DNA of 64,000 nucleotides from Kalmanozyma brasiliensis GHG001. Lineage: Eukaryota; Basidiomycota; Ustilaginomycetes; Ustilaginales. Positions 1 to 9,237 of this stretch are shown here, in pieces; position 1 is the stretch's first letter; each line of letters starts with the position of its first letter. The stretch lies in contig NW_015961959.1 in NCBI RefSeq assembly GCF_000497045.1, positions 248,001 to 312,000 of the forward strand, read 5' to 3'. The notes below the pieces were generated by a model. That model was not told the origin of the DNA. It saw only the letters and a program-made list of their open reading frames with translations, and did no database searches. A program made the position numbers and the translations under genes.

Positions 1-1
1 C

Positions 2-1966
2 GCACCGACTGGGGAGGATGCAGCAGCAGTAACGCAAGACATGGACATCACCCTGGAGCAAGGCACTGGAGAGGAGATGCCGGATGTCGCCGCTCCCGAG
101 ATCACCCTCGCCCCGGTGCCAGCAACCATCACCATCAACTCGCCCCCACGCAAGAAGCACGTCGACAACGGCGGCCTCGATACCCCTCCTTCCAGTGGCA
201 GTCGCTCTAACTCTCCCTTCCACAGCTCCGATCTGTCCCTTGGCAGCAACCACGCCCTTGACCATCGCATGCGCGTCGAGGCGGACGATGAGCCTTCCAG
301 CTCGCCCATGTCCTCCCCAACGCGCGATGTCTCTTCGCGCTACAGAAATGCTTTGCCTGCCATGCCTCTGCGCGAGCTTGGCAAAATGGCCGCAGTGAAC
401 TCCATGGCATCCGAGCAACAGGCCGACGCTTCGGCTCCAGTAGTCGACAACGGAGTTGCTTCTGAGCCGATCAACAGTTCGTTCAGCGAGCCGATCGACG
501 ACGCGACGCCAGCAGAGGAAGAAATCGCAGTCAACTCCTCAGAGCCAGCACCAACCTCGCAAGACCTTCCCAGCAGCACCACCACCGCGATCACCAAACC
601 CTCTACCCCAGCTACCGACCTCGAACTCAACCGAATCTACAGCTTCCTCTCGAACCTCGTCGCGCAGCTCCTCTCGCACAAGTCCAACTTTGCCTTCCAA
701 CGACCCGCCAGCGTCGAATTCGAGCAGTTCTCCACACGCACCTCTCGCGTCGTCGACCTGTTCACCATTCGGGACAGTCTCGCCACCCGTCGCTACGGTA
801 GTGCGCACCTCGAAGGTCGCATCGCGGCCAACGCCGTCGTCACCGACTTCGAAGACGATCTCAATCTCCTCTATACCAACGCGCGGCGGTTCTACGGTAT
901 CCGTTCCACGCAAGCCGAGTGCGTCGAGCATCTGGAAAAGTTCAGCCGCAGTTTCTTGAACGAGTGGAAGCGGATGAAGAGTCCCGGATCGAGGGTGGAG
1001 AAGCAACCTTTCCTATCCTCGTCGCCGTTCGCGTCCTTTGGATCGGGGAAGAAGACGATGGGAAACATTTCGAACACGGTCGGGTTGATGAGGCGGGCGG
1101 ACTTTGGGTTCAAGCGCAATGCGTCGTATGAAGCCACCCTCACGGCTGGGAAGCGACCAGCACCGCCGACGCGGACGACGAGCGAGGCGTTCGAGCGCGC
1201 ACTGAGAGCGGCAACGTCGACCCCGCAGAGCGAGCGCGTCAAGCCTCGACAGGAAGTCGTCGCCCCCTTCGCCACCCGCTCAGTCATCGAGACCGCCTTC
1301 ATGGCTCGTCCGGCTCCGTCGCCACAGGTCGAGATCTCGCCAAGTCCCGCCGTACGAACGCCTTCTGCAGTTGGAGGCAAGAGGAAGCGCATCGATCTCG
1401 CCCAAGAGTCCGATTCGCGATCGTCAACCGTGTCCCCACCACCCTCGCCCTCGCCCACCAAGCGACCCGTGGTGCAGCTCAAACCGTCCAAGTCGGCCAA
1501 CCGACGGATGAACAAGAAGAAGCGCGCCGCTGCTGCTGCTGCTGCCGCAGCCGCAGCCGCCGTTGCCGCCGCAGCTGAGGTCACTGTCGAGGTGCCTCAG
1601 ACTAAGCGCGTCCGAAGCAGGCGATCGCACGGCGACGCAGTGGAGGAGAAGCAGGTGGCGGAGCTGGTCGAGATGCCGGTGGAGCCGCCGGCGAAGCGAA
1701 CGCGTGCGGCGAGGAGCGCTTCTCTCACGGTCAGCGTGGACATCGGAGGCTCGCCGAGAACGTTGCGCTCCAGCAGGGTGGAGGATTGTCAGGAGAGCAG
1801 CACGCCAACGAGGAGTCTGAAGAAGGGCAAGTCGGCGTCGAAGGTCGGCGCGGAGCTCAGCAGCCCGGTGCAGACGGCGGAGGTGACCATGGAGGAGGAC
1901 GGATTTGAGGTCACGGGTAGCAGAAGACGCTCTTCTCGCCAGAGAAAGCCTGTCAACCTCGACTAG
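2..1966 (+). CDS. Bromodomain-like nuclear protein, 5' end cut by window edge
   Basis: The reading frame is open from base 2 with no stop upstream of the first ATG (base 41), so the true start may lie outside the window. About residues 215-310 (counted from the ATG at 41) match a bromodomain: the VDLFTIRDSLATRRYG segment, then DFEDDLNLLYTNARRFYG, then a closing helix ending in FLNEWKRM. Bromodomains bind acetyl-lysine in histones. The conserved Asn after the NAxxY/F pattern is Tyr here, so acetyl-lysine binding is doubtful. The remainder is low complexity: a Ser/Pro/Ala-rich N-terminus, basic patches that could be nuclear signals, a poly-Ala tract near residue 500 (bases 1528-1575), and a basic C-terminal tail. 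The gene converges on the MFS transporter with 85 bp between stop codons. The domain call is inferred from pattern; the full protein family is not identified. Confidence 0.6.
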   Translation, partial: APTGEDAAAVTQDMDITLEQGTGEEMPDVAAPEITLAPVPATITINSPPRKKHVDNGGLDTPPSSGSRSNSPFHSSDLSLGSNHALDHRMRVEADDEPSSSPMSSPTRDVSSRYRNALPAMPLRELGKMAAVNSMASEQQADASAPVVDNGVASEPINSSFSEPIDDATPAEEEIAVNSSEPAPTSQDLPSSTTTAITKPSTPATDLELNRIYSFLSNLVAQLLSHKSNFAFQRPASVEFEQFSTRTSRVVDLFTIRDSLATRRYGSAHLEGRIAANAVVTDFEDDLNLLYTNARRFYGIRSTQAECVEHLEKFSRSFLNEWKRMKSPGSRVEKQPFLSSSPFASFGSGKKTMGNISNTVGLMRRADFGFKRNASYEATLTAGKRPAPPTRTTSEAFERALRAATSTPQSERVKPRQEVVAPFATRSVIETAFMARPAPSPQVEISPSPAVRTPSAVGGKRKRIDLAQESDSRSSTVSPPPSPSPTKRPVVQLKPSKSANRRMNKKKRAAAAAAAAAAAAVAAAAEVTVEVPQTKRVRSRRSHGDAVEEKQVAELVEMPVEPPAKRTRAARSASLTVSVDIGGSPRTLRSSRVEDCQESSTPTRSLKKGKSASKVGAELSSPVQTAEVTMEEDGFEVTGSRRRSSRQRKPVNLD

Positions 1967-2051
1967 ATCAGACAAATTGCACACGGAACACCAGAAAGAC
2001 CAGAGAGAAAGTGTGACATTTTGTGAAAAAAATCTATCGTGACGATTGCGT

Positions 2052-3961
2052 CTAGTGAACAAACTGAACATCGAGTCGCTTGGAGCCCTCCTCCTTGGTG
2101 GTGAGCTTGTACTGCAACTGTTCGTCGGCGGACATGCTCTCCCAGATGCGTTTCTTCTGGTTGTTCCTCCAGATGTAGTATCCTTTGACCGCCCAAGAAA
2201 GGACGATGCCGAGTGCGGCGAGGGAGATGAGGGCCAGATTGCCCTTGGCGTAGTACGGCTTGTCTTCGTTGGTGTAGATCCTGGTCGCCAGAATGGAGCC
2301 CACTTGAACCGACATGTTGTACAGACACAGCGAGACGGCGCGGTTGCGCACCGAGTTGGAGTTCTGCGACACCCAACCGATCAGGAACGGATGACAGTAG
2401 GGTACGGACGTGAGACAGGTGATGAGCGCGTAGCGGATCCAGTTGTAGTGCGTCGTCGAGGAGTGTTTGAGCAGGTAGAGCGGGATGAGGAACGAGATGT
2501 TCCACACGTTGGAGAGCGACGCAAGGAAACCACGTTCGTTGAGCCGGGCCGAAAGCCACGTGTACCAGACGGTGTTGAAAGCGAAGAAGAACTGCGACGG
2601 AATGGCCAGCAAATTCGACTTGAGAGTGCTGAATCCGAGCTGCTTGAGGATGAGCGAGAGGTACGTGGTTGGCGGCGCATAAGGCTGGAAGACCACAACT
2701 GTACGACATGTCAAACAGTGCAAATGCGGGGAAAAAAATTGTCAGTCATCGGGAAACACCGAAGGAGAAACGCATGGTGATACTTACGACCAAGCAGATA
2801 GACGGGCCAGAGATCCTTCTCGCCGAGGGCCCTCCAGAGTGCGCGGGGCGTAAGACCCTCTCTGTTGTTCATGTCACCCTTGGAGGGGTCGTCACGGAGA
2901 ACGCGGTTGACGAGAATCTTTTCTTCGCGCTCAGTGAACCATCCGTTCTTGCCGCGCAAAATACCTTTCGTGTTGGTAGGACTGGGCGAGAGCAGGAAGA
3001 AAGAGATGATGCCGATGATGCCTGTGATGAGGCCCTCGAAGCCGAAGAGGTACCTCCAGCCCGCGAGACCATTCAGACCGCGCAACTGAAGAATTGCGGC
3101 TGCCAAAAGCGATCCTACGATCTGACTGAGACCAAGTACGGTGTAAAACCAGCTCAGTCTCGTGTTCAGCTCTTTGCTTGTATACCAATATGACAGGTAG
3201 AGGATCTGGTCAGGTAAGAAGCCTCCCTGAGCAAGCCCTTGCAAGCAACGACAGATGAAGAAGCCAGCTTTGTTGGTGAGAGCGGCTTGCGAAGCAGAAA
3301 TGACGGACCAGGAAACGATCTGGACGGGCACCCAAATATCTGCTCCGAGCTTCTTGGAAATGAGACCCGAGGGCAGCTCTGCACTCAAGAACGAGGCGAG
3401 GAAGACAATGTTACCGTTGTTAAAGTCGTTCTGGTTCATGCCGATGTCGGTGAGGAAGTTGTCGGCGAGGGCGCGGTTGATGTTCTTGCGGATGAGATCG
3501 AGCGACATGAACATGACCCAACTCCAAGCGAGGATGCGGTAGTCGATCTTGCGCACCAGCTTGGCCTCCTCTTCGGACGTCCATTCGAACGAGGGGTCGA
3601 ATCGATGACGGTTTTCGTACTTGGTCGTCTCGTAAAGTTGGCGCCAGTGGTCGGCGACTTTCTCGTCTTGGAAGACGTGAGTGCGGCTGAGGGGCGCATT
3701 GACGTCGTCGATGAGCGACTCGGCATTGCTGTGGCTCGTCGGTGACCAGGTGAGATCGTCGTTAGACTTCTTGTCTTCATCGGCGAGGCTTGAGGAGGTC
3801 GAGTCGTGACGAGGCTGGTCGGTGGCGATGTCGACAGCTGCAGCGGGGGCGCTGATGCTGACGGGAGGAGCGTCTTTCGCAAGACGGGGAAGAGCACTCA
3901 TTGCCGTGTTTGGTGGCCTGAAGGCGGCTGGCAGTGCAAGAGAAAAGTAGAGGGGGGACAC
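2052..3961 (-). CDS. MFS transporter, anion:cation symporter (Dal5/Seo1-like) family
   Basis: This is a plasma-membrane-type major facilitator with about 12 predicted spans. Two exons (3961-2788 and 2698-2052) are joined by an 89-nt intron with donor GTAAGT and acceptor ACAG. The splice restores the family-typical LLGLVVFQPY run and gives 606 residues. Family marks include a long acidic cytosolic N-terminus, the RKNINRALADNFLTDIGM segment after TM1 (the family's D-R-N-N-I-G-A region), the SAELPSGLISKKLGA loop, and FICRCLQGLAQGGFLPDQ. Relatives carry allantoate, nicotinate, pantothenate, biotin or sulfur compounds; the substrate cannot be read from sequence. A second ATG at 3901 could be the real start (586 residues), because the first ATG lies only 46 nt below a TATA box. 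It is convergent with the bromodomain gene. Confidence 0.85.
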
Positions 3962-4006
3962 GAACGACTTCGAGGGGGACGGGAGGACAAAGACCTTTCA
4001 TCATGC

Positions 4007-4012
4007 TTTATA
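4007..4012 (-). promoter_or_regulatory. TATA box of the MFS transporter gene
   Basis: TATAAA on the minus strand lies 46 nt upstream of the first ATG (3961) and 106 nt upstream of the second (3901). At a typical TATA-to-start-site distance the leader would be very short for the first ATG, which slightly favours the second ATG. Confidence 0.4.
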
Positions 4013-4357
4013 GACTTTAGCAGGTCAAGAAGAAATCAGAACATCTGAAGCGAACCGACAATGGCGCCAAAGGAACGGCAATCTTCCGTGCATATGAGCT
4101 AGTGTTCGCTAGCGGGCTGTCCATGTGGCGAGCGGCTTCGATGAGCCAGGCTTAGTGGCAAAGCTGACAGATGTACTGAAGCTGCCCTGAGCTGAACCAC
4201 CTTGCTTGATAGCGCCAAGCGCTATCAGTGAGCACGGACTGGTCTGCCATTGCGAATCGAACCCTCAGCGGAGAAGCAAGTTCACTGTCGCCATTCACGG
4301 CCTCAGGCACGATCGGAACGGGTCTCGCAGAAGCGCTGCTTTTTTTCATGGCGGCGT

Positions 4358-4431
4358 GGTCGGCGCGAGATTCCAACTTGACCGGGATGATCGTTGAAAG
4401 GTCGGCGCGAGATTCAGACTTGACCGGGATG
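4358..4431. repeat. Two-copy 32-nt direct repeat
   Basis: Bases 4358-4389 and 4400-4431 are the same 32-nt unit (starting GGTCGGCGCGAGATTC and ending ACCGGGATG) with two mismatches, at a 42-nt period. In one minus-strand frame the copies encode a repeated IPVKxESRAD peptide, but that frame is short and bounded by stops. Confidence 0.8.
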
Positions 4432-5760
4432 GTAGGCTTGGACACTAGAGTTGCGTGATGATTTCAGAGGGCGCCTGGGCGGAACGAAGTCGACGAAAGA
4501 TAGGCCCCTGCCCCGCACGGCTTTAGCCTAGTAGCGCAACGCTATGCTCTTGAGCGGGAGGCCGAACGGATCATCAGAACAGGTTTACCCGATACTCGAG
4601 TGAAATCAATGCCAAGCCGAAGAGCAAGAGCCAGTAACCTTCTCGGTATTGCGGAGAGAGGAGAAAGGCCTTCTCGGCGCGAAAACTGCTGTGCAGATAA
4701 GACGTGATGGGGTTCTGGAACCGACCGTGCCCTGAAGCGGGAAAGAGATGCTCACATGCAGACAAAAGAACACATCCATTCGTGGAGACGCACAACCCAA
4801 GAAAAGGTGCCATGCTTGGCAGGTGTTTGCAAGAGCGGAGACGACGTGCGGCAACTGATACGGACAGCCGCCAAGGCGAGGATTCGCTATTTGACGTGCA
4901 GAGGCCTCGGTCTGACGTGCACCGGTCAAATTCGCACGCTCGAGCTCAAATCGCGAAGCGACAGCTCGGATGTCGTGATTTTGGCTCGGCGTCCACCACG
5001 CACCATTCTCATGGATTTTCGATGGCGAAGAGCCACTGACCTGTCTCATGGCAAGTTCGCCGACAATTCATGCCTTCTCACATCGCAGTGGAACGGCTAT
5101 GTATACAGATCGGGTTGCATCGGTCACATCTCATGCTCTCAAGCAGAACGGATCGGCTCAACTTTGTCTGCCTCCAATCACACTGGCACGCGGCTACAAC
5201 AGATACTTGTCGGCCGTGTATTGCAATGCATCCATTTCGATTGCTAGAGAACCAGCGTCCCGTACATGTGACAAAGCGATCCCTTGATGAGAAGCATAGC
5301 GAGGCGACGGGAGAATGTGTGAGAATGGTCCTGTTCCTGCGCCTTGGAGGTCCGTAAAGGGTAGGCGCGAGAACACGAGAAGACCTTGTCGTTTGCATTG
5401 AAAGTGCGGATCTGGTTCGTCGAGATAGAGGAATTAGAGGTGAATGGTATGCCCCTTGTTCCCACAATACGAGAACGTAATGAGTTGAAGAGAAGAAGAA
5501 GGGTGTAACCAGCTTGTGCCGCCATCATATCTTTTTCTTCCTGCACGCTGCCTGGCAAAAAATCTCAAATCCGAGACCCGCTTTCTCCTCAGATTGCACA
5601 CGTGACGTTCCACAGCGCAGAGTCAAATTGCGCACAGGGCGATCACGCCGCTAGACCTGCATCCAAAAGTGCAACACGCTTTCCTCCCTTCCAACCCGCA
5701 CGTTCATCATTTCCAGCACATCCATCCCTGTGCGCATCCACTCAACAACTGCTTGCAACC

Positions 5761-6858
5761 ATGTCGAGCGCCGCTCCACCAGTAACGGCGCCCATCTCGG
5801 GTCCGCAATCAGCTCCCGTCGGTCAGCCGCCCGCGCCCTCCGCATCCTTGGTCGCGAAGTACCGAGGCGCGACCGTCGAGGATCTTCAAGTGCCTCCTGC
5901 CATCTCGGTGCCTCGCTCTACTCCCATCTCGTCCGCTCTGCGCGTCGCTCTCGACCATGACTACTCGCAACTGCCTCTCGTCAGCGAGAAGAACCGAAAG
6001 CTGCTCGGCTACGTCCAGAAGGATCGTCTCGAGGAGCAGCTCAAAAGCGGTAACGGCGACAAGTCGGTCGCTTCGATCATGACCAAGTTCTCGAGCGGTG
6101 CATCTCCTTCTTCGTCCTCTGCCGCCGCTGCCGCCACCTACACCGTCATCACCCCCGACACGGGTCTCGCAGAGCTCGAGGTGTTCCTCCAGTCGCACCC
6201 CTTCGCCTTCATCACCGACCCCGGCCGGGCGTTTGTCCTCGGCGTGGCCACGCAGGAGGATCTCACCAAGTACGTCTCCAGGCGAGGACTAGACGGCACT
6301 CGATCCGGCGCCGCAACACCTACTCAGACCAGCACCACCATTCCCGCCGTTGCTGGGGACGCCGACGAACCCATGCCCTCCACCTCTGCGGCCGCTCCTG
6401 CCGGCTCGTCAACACAAGCACCCGCCCTCTCCCGCCGCGAAGAGGAGGAAGCGAGAAAAGATCGCACGCTCGCCGAGTTCATGCAGCTGCTCGACGGCTA
6501 TACACCCCTGATACCCGACCAGGTCACCGACTTCTACCTCGAAAAGGTCGGTTTCGAATGCCACGATGTGCGCCTCAAACGATTGTTGTCCCTGGCGGCG
6601 GAGAAGTTTGTGAGCGACATTGCGGCGGATGCATTCCAGTACGCGAGGATCAGGACGAATGCGGGGCCTGGTGGGCGTCCGCGTGGGCAGGTTGGTGCGG
6701 GCGGTGCTGCCGGTACTGGTGCAGGTGGTGCCGGTGCAGCGGGGGCACTGCCTGCGAACGTCAGGGATAGGTCAAGGACGGTTCTCACCATGGACGATCT
6801 GAGTGCGGCGCTCGGAGAGTACGGTATCAATGCTCGCCGCGCTGAGTACTTCCGCTAA
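5761..6858 (+). CDS. TAF10: CBS-domain pair fused to TAF10 (TFIID/SAGA subunit)
   Basis: One uninterrupted 365-codon frame encodes two modules. Residues about 30-175 form a CBS pair: the YRGATVEDLQVPPAISVP start, SQLPLVSEKNRKLLGYVQ in the first repeat, then TVITPDTGLAELEVF and ITDPGRAFVLGVATQEDL in the second. Fungi usually encode this module as a free protein of about 180 residues. After a Ser/Ala/Thr-rich linker with a short charged helix (RREEEEARKDR), residues about 237-365 are a TAF10 histone fold: LAEFMQLLDGYTPLIPDQV, FLEKVGF-like YLEKVGFECHDVRLKRLL, and a Gly/Ala-rich insertion before VLTMDDLSAALGEYGINARR. TAF10 is a histone-fold subunit of TFIID and SAGA. The ATG at 5761 is the first in frame. 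I see no intron or stop between modules, so the fusion looks real unless a separate promoter or splice form splits it. Confidence 0.85.
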   Translation: MSSAAPPVTAPISGPQSAPVGQPPAPSASLVAKYRGATVEDLQVPPAISVPRSTPISSALRVALDHDYSQLPLVSEKNRKLLGYVQKDRLEEQLKSGNGDKSVASIMTKFSSGASPSSSSAAAAATYTVITPDTGLAELEVFLQSHPFAFITDPGRAFVLGVATQEDLTKYVSRRGLDGTRSGAATPTQTSTTIPAVAGDADEPMPSTSAAAPAGSSTQAPALSRREEEEARKDRTLAEFMQLLDGYTPLIPDQVTDFYLEKVGFECHDVRLKRLLSLAAEKFVSDIAADAFQYARIRTNAGPGGRPRGQVGAGGAAGTGAGGAGAAGALPANVRDRSRTVLTMDDLSAALGEYGINARRAEYFR

Positions 6859-7558
6859 TCTCATCGTAATATGAACATTTCCAACCGTCAAGTATGCGCA
6901 GGCTGAAAGTCAGGGTCGCAGTACTGAACGCCTCTCTACGGAGTTTCCACTTTCATGTTGTGTCCTGTGAGGTTCACACGATCCTTGGCCAAGGGCTTGT
7001 TTCTTCTGCCCGGGAAAAGGTCCAGATGCTCGCGTTCCAGCACAACGGGCAGCTCGTCGATCGGCAAGTGAAGAGCGCGCATTGGACAACTCCCTCGCGT
7101 CTCGACCGTGTTGAACAAGTGCGCGTTTGGCAATGTGAGCTGTCCCTTTGCGGAGAATCGCACTTTCGGTACCTCTTCTGGTCAGGGCAAGTTGCGTCTT
7201 TCCAGCAGGAACGACACGGAACAGAATATATGAGGGAGCGCAGAGTGCTGCGGCCTCGATGCGCTGAATCGGGTGCATTACCTACGTCAAGTCCTGCTGG
7301 CTGTGCAGCAGCGGGCTGCTGCGCGACTCCTCCCTGTTCACCGATATCTGCTTCGTGAACCGTGGCGTCATGTGGGGCGTCTCACAAAGCGGGGTCTAGA
7401 CAGTCCTGGGTGTTTTGTGCGGTATCAAGGTGCGGTCCCGCCTCTGCCTGATGTTCGGCGATGTCTCTGTCCGCTTCAACGTCTGCAGGGTCGAGGCCGC
7501 TGACAAACTCGATCCAGGCTGCCTTTTGTCGCGCAAAGTCGTTGTTTCCGATCTCATC
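6859..7558. other. Intergenic stretch, no supported gene
   Basis: This holds the 3' flank of the CBS-TAF10 gene and sequence downstream of the decayed recombinase. The minus strand stays open for long stretches in the recombinase frame (stops only at the TAA ending at 7559, a TGA near 7378 and another near 6981), and one part reads Cys-rich. That frame lies beyond the usual end of the recombinase family, so I do not call it coding. Confidence 0.4.
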
Positions 7559-8640
7559 TTACTGACGCAAGCCAGTTTTCGAGCCGAGTGTCAGGTTGTG
7601 ATTGTTGCGCAGGTGGTCCACAAGGTCAAAAGGCCCGAACGTCTTGCTGGCAGTAAGGGCACTGACGGACTTCACGACGATCCGGGAAGAGATGGTTCTG
7701 GCAAATGTGCCTGACCATCTTGTGACGCTCTTTCCAGACATGGCCACGAAATGTCATGGGCTGACTTGGATCGAGAAGACAGAATCGACAGATGAGCCTT
7801 TCCTACATCTCGTCGCCGACTACTTCGGCCTCAATAGTGAACAGAAGATGCCTTTCGCTTTCCTCGTCTTCAGAGTCCTCGTCGCTGTCTAGCAGACGTG
7901 CAGCGACCGCTGCCGGAACGCGAAGGCAGTCACAAGCAGCACCATTGTTGCGTACCAGCAGGGTGGCGATGGATCAAGCTGATGCAATGGGACCTTCGCC
8001 CATCAGCGCTCGAACCGCGATGTCGTCCTCCCGCTCGTTTGCGAGCTCGGTAATGCGTCGGAGGCGAAGCAGTCGTCTTGTCTCGTGCACGCGGCTGGTG
8101 CGGATGTTGAGGTCGCTCTGAAGTCTGTCGCACACGTCGGACTCGAGATCTGCTGCGATGGCCTCGTCCAATGCTGCAACGGCCTCGGCCTGTTCCCTGA
8201 AAAGCCTTTGCAAGATCGGACTGCTTTCGATGCTGGCATGTCCGGACGCCTCGAGTCTGGATGCCAGATGCGGCAGAGCTCCAACGTGAAGGAGACCGTA
8301 ATGGACGATCTTGGCTCGCGATCCTTTGCTCCGCTGAATGAGGCCTTGAACATCAATGACATTGCGCCTGTTGAGGTAGCTCGTGACCATTATGTCGGAG
8401 GAGAGGGAGTGGCCTGCCGACATCCTCTTGGCATTTTCCGACATGGAGGCTGCGTCAAGCCTTTGGATGACCATGCGTCTCAGCGAGTAAACTCGGCAGC
8501 CAGGGAGACCAGACACTGCTGACATCTTGACTGGAGCATCATTGACATGTTGATGTTGTACGACACGGCGTCCGACACCTTCCAAGAAGATGTTGACCTA
8601 TTGCGCCTGCCTCCAACCTGCCTCCAACCGACTCAGACTC
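7559..8640 (-). pseudogene. Decayed DUF3435/FluG-type tyrosine recombinase, C-terminal half
   Basis: Read on the minus strand, the frame from about 8622 to 7559 matches the C-terminal half of DUF3435 proteins. These are tyrosine-recombinase-like proteins of fungal mobile elements, and the family includes the Starship 'captain' recombinases. Matches in order: GLPGCRVYSLRR (catalytic Arg of the YSLRR box near 8480), AGHSLSSDIMVTSYLNR (His near 8411 and candidate nucleophile Tyr near 8378), the IDVQ motif after it, a charged linker, and then two zinc fingers (CRFC with distal His residues, CPYC followed by DHLRNNH) at about 7598-7792. The gene is broken: in-frame TGA (7974-7976) and TAG (7803-7805), a +1 slip in a T4 run (7628-7631), and a frame change at an 11-bp tandem duplication (8608-8629). 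The N-terminal half is missing or unrecognisable. The assignment rests on remembered family patterns, not a search. Confidence 0.7.
8608..8629. repeat. 11-bp tandem duplication at a frame break
   Basis: TGCCTCCAACC occurs twice in direct succession. On the minus strand this sits where the upstream open frame (8949 downwards) and the recombinase frame (8585 downwards) fall out of register, next to an in-frame TAG. It looks like a slippage duplication inside the decayed gene. Confidence 0.8.
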
Positions 8641-9237
8641 GTCGGCGGGCTCGACTTCGCCAGCAGGCTCGGAATTGCGCGATGGCCCAGGATTGCTGGC
8701 CGACTGGGTGCCCCTCGTCGATCTGCGAGGGCGTGCTGGTCGGGAACCCTCGGCGGCTCTAGAGGCCGTGCTCGACTCGAGCGCTGGCTCAGGGTTCTGC
8801 TCGAAAGCACATAAGACGCAGCGATCGACAATTTCTTCCTTGATCGGAATGGGGAGGTAGTCGTGCTCTTGAAAGTATGCCGGATCGGCTGTCTCGTCAG
8901 CGCGGGCCAGAGTGATGCCGCGGGCGAAGACCTCGTCTTGTTCTGCCATTGCTGCAAGGAGGAGGACTACGACCGTGCACGCAGGCCCACACCTTGTCGT
9001 GGAGCGGCTGGAATCGCCACTCGCTGGGGTCTGGTCGTGGGTCCTTCAGATTTCGGAACCTGATCTTATCTGCAGGTCACAAACAAAGGGCGTGCGGCCA
9101 CTCAGGACGTTTCACGAGGGCTCTGGAGAAGCATCTGATCGCCATACACGCCGTGCACGATCAAGAATCCCAAGTCCTCATACTCTAAGACACCTCGCAG
9201 CGATAGCAATCGTGACAAATTGACAATGATTTGGTGT
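8641..9237. other. Flank of the recombinase relic with an unassigned minus-strand frame
   Basis: A minus-strand frame runs from an ATG at 8949 to 8539 (136 codons). It has a CVLC pair, a Pro/Arg/Ser-rich middle and an acidic end, and reads into the recombinase relic in a different frame. It could be the degraded N-terminal part of the same gene or an unrelated small gene; I recognise no family. Nothing else is evident up to the membrane-protein gene. Confidence 0.35.

Larger units (their letters stand above)
3962..5760. other. Intergenic region without a recognisable gene
   Basis: About 1.8 kb separates the MFS transporter from the CBS-TAF10 gene. Frames of 95-163 codons exist on both strands (for example 4756-5247 plus and 5244-5558 minus), but they overlap one another, carry no recognisable motif and have no supporting splice signals. 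The minus-strand frame at 5244-5558 starts with a hydrophobic stretch (AGYTLLLLFNSL) and could be a small unrecognised gene, but I cannot support it. The part next to 5761 should be the promoter and leader of the CBS-TAF10 gene. A 32-nt direct repeat lies at 4358-4431. Confidence 0.5.

Noticed and set aside
4230..4275. tRNA-like T-loop (GGTTCGATTC) on the minus strand
   Set aside because: The flanking bases cannot form the T-stem and no acceptor or anticodon arm fits at the right spacing.
4756..5247. 163-codon plus-strand frame
   Set aside because: No motif, overlaps other frames on both strands, and neither start nor splice signals support it.
6980..7377. Cys-rich minus-strand frame downstream of the recombinase relic
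   Set aside because: It lies past the usual end of the family and is bounded by stops, so the Cys content may be chance.
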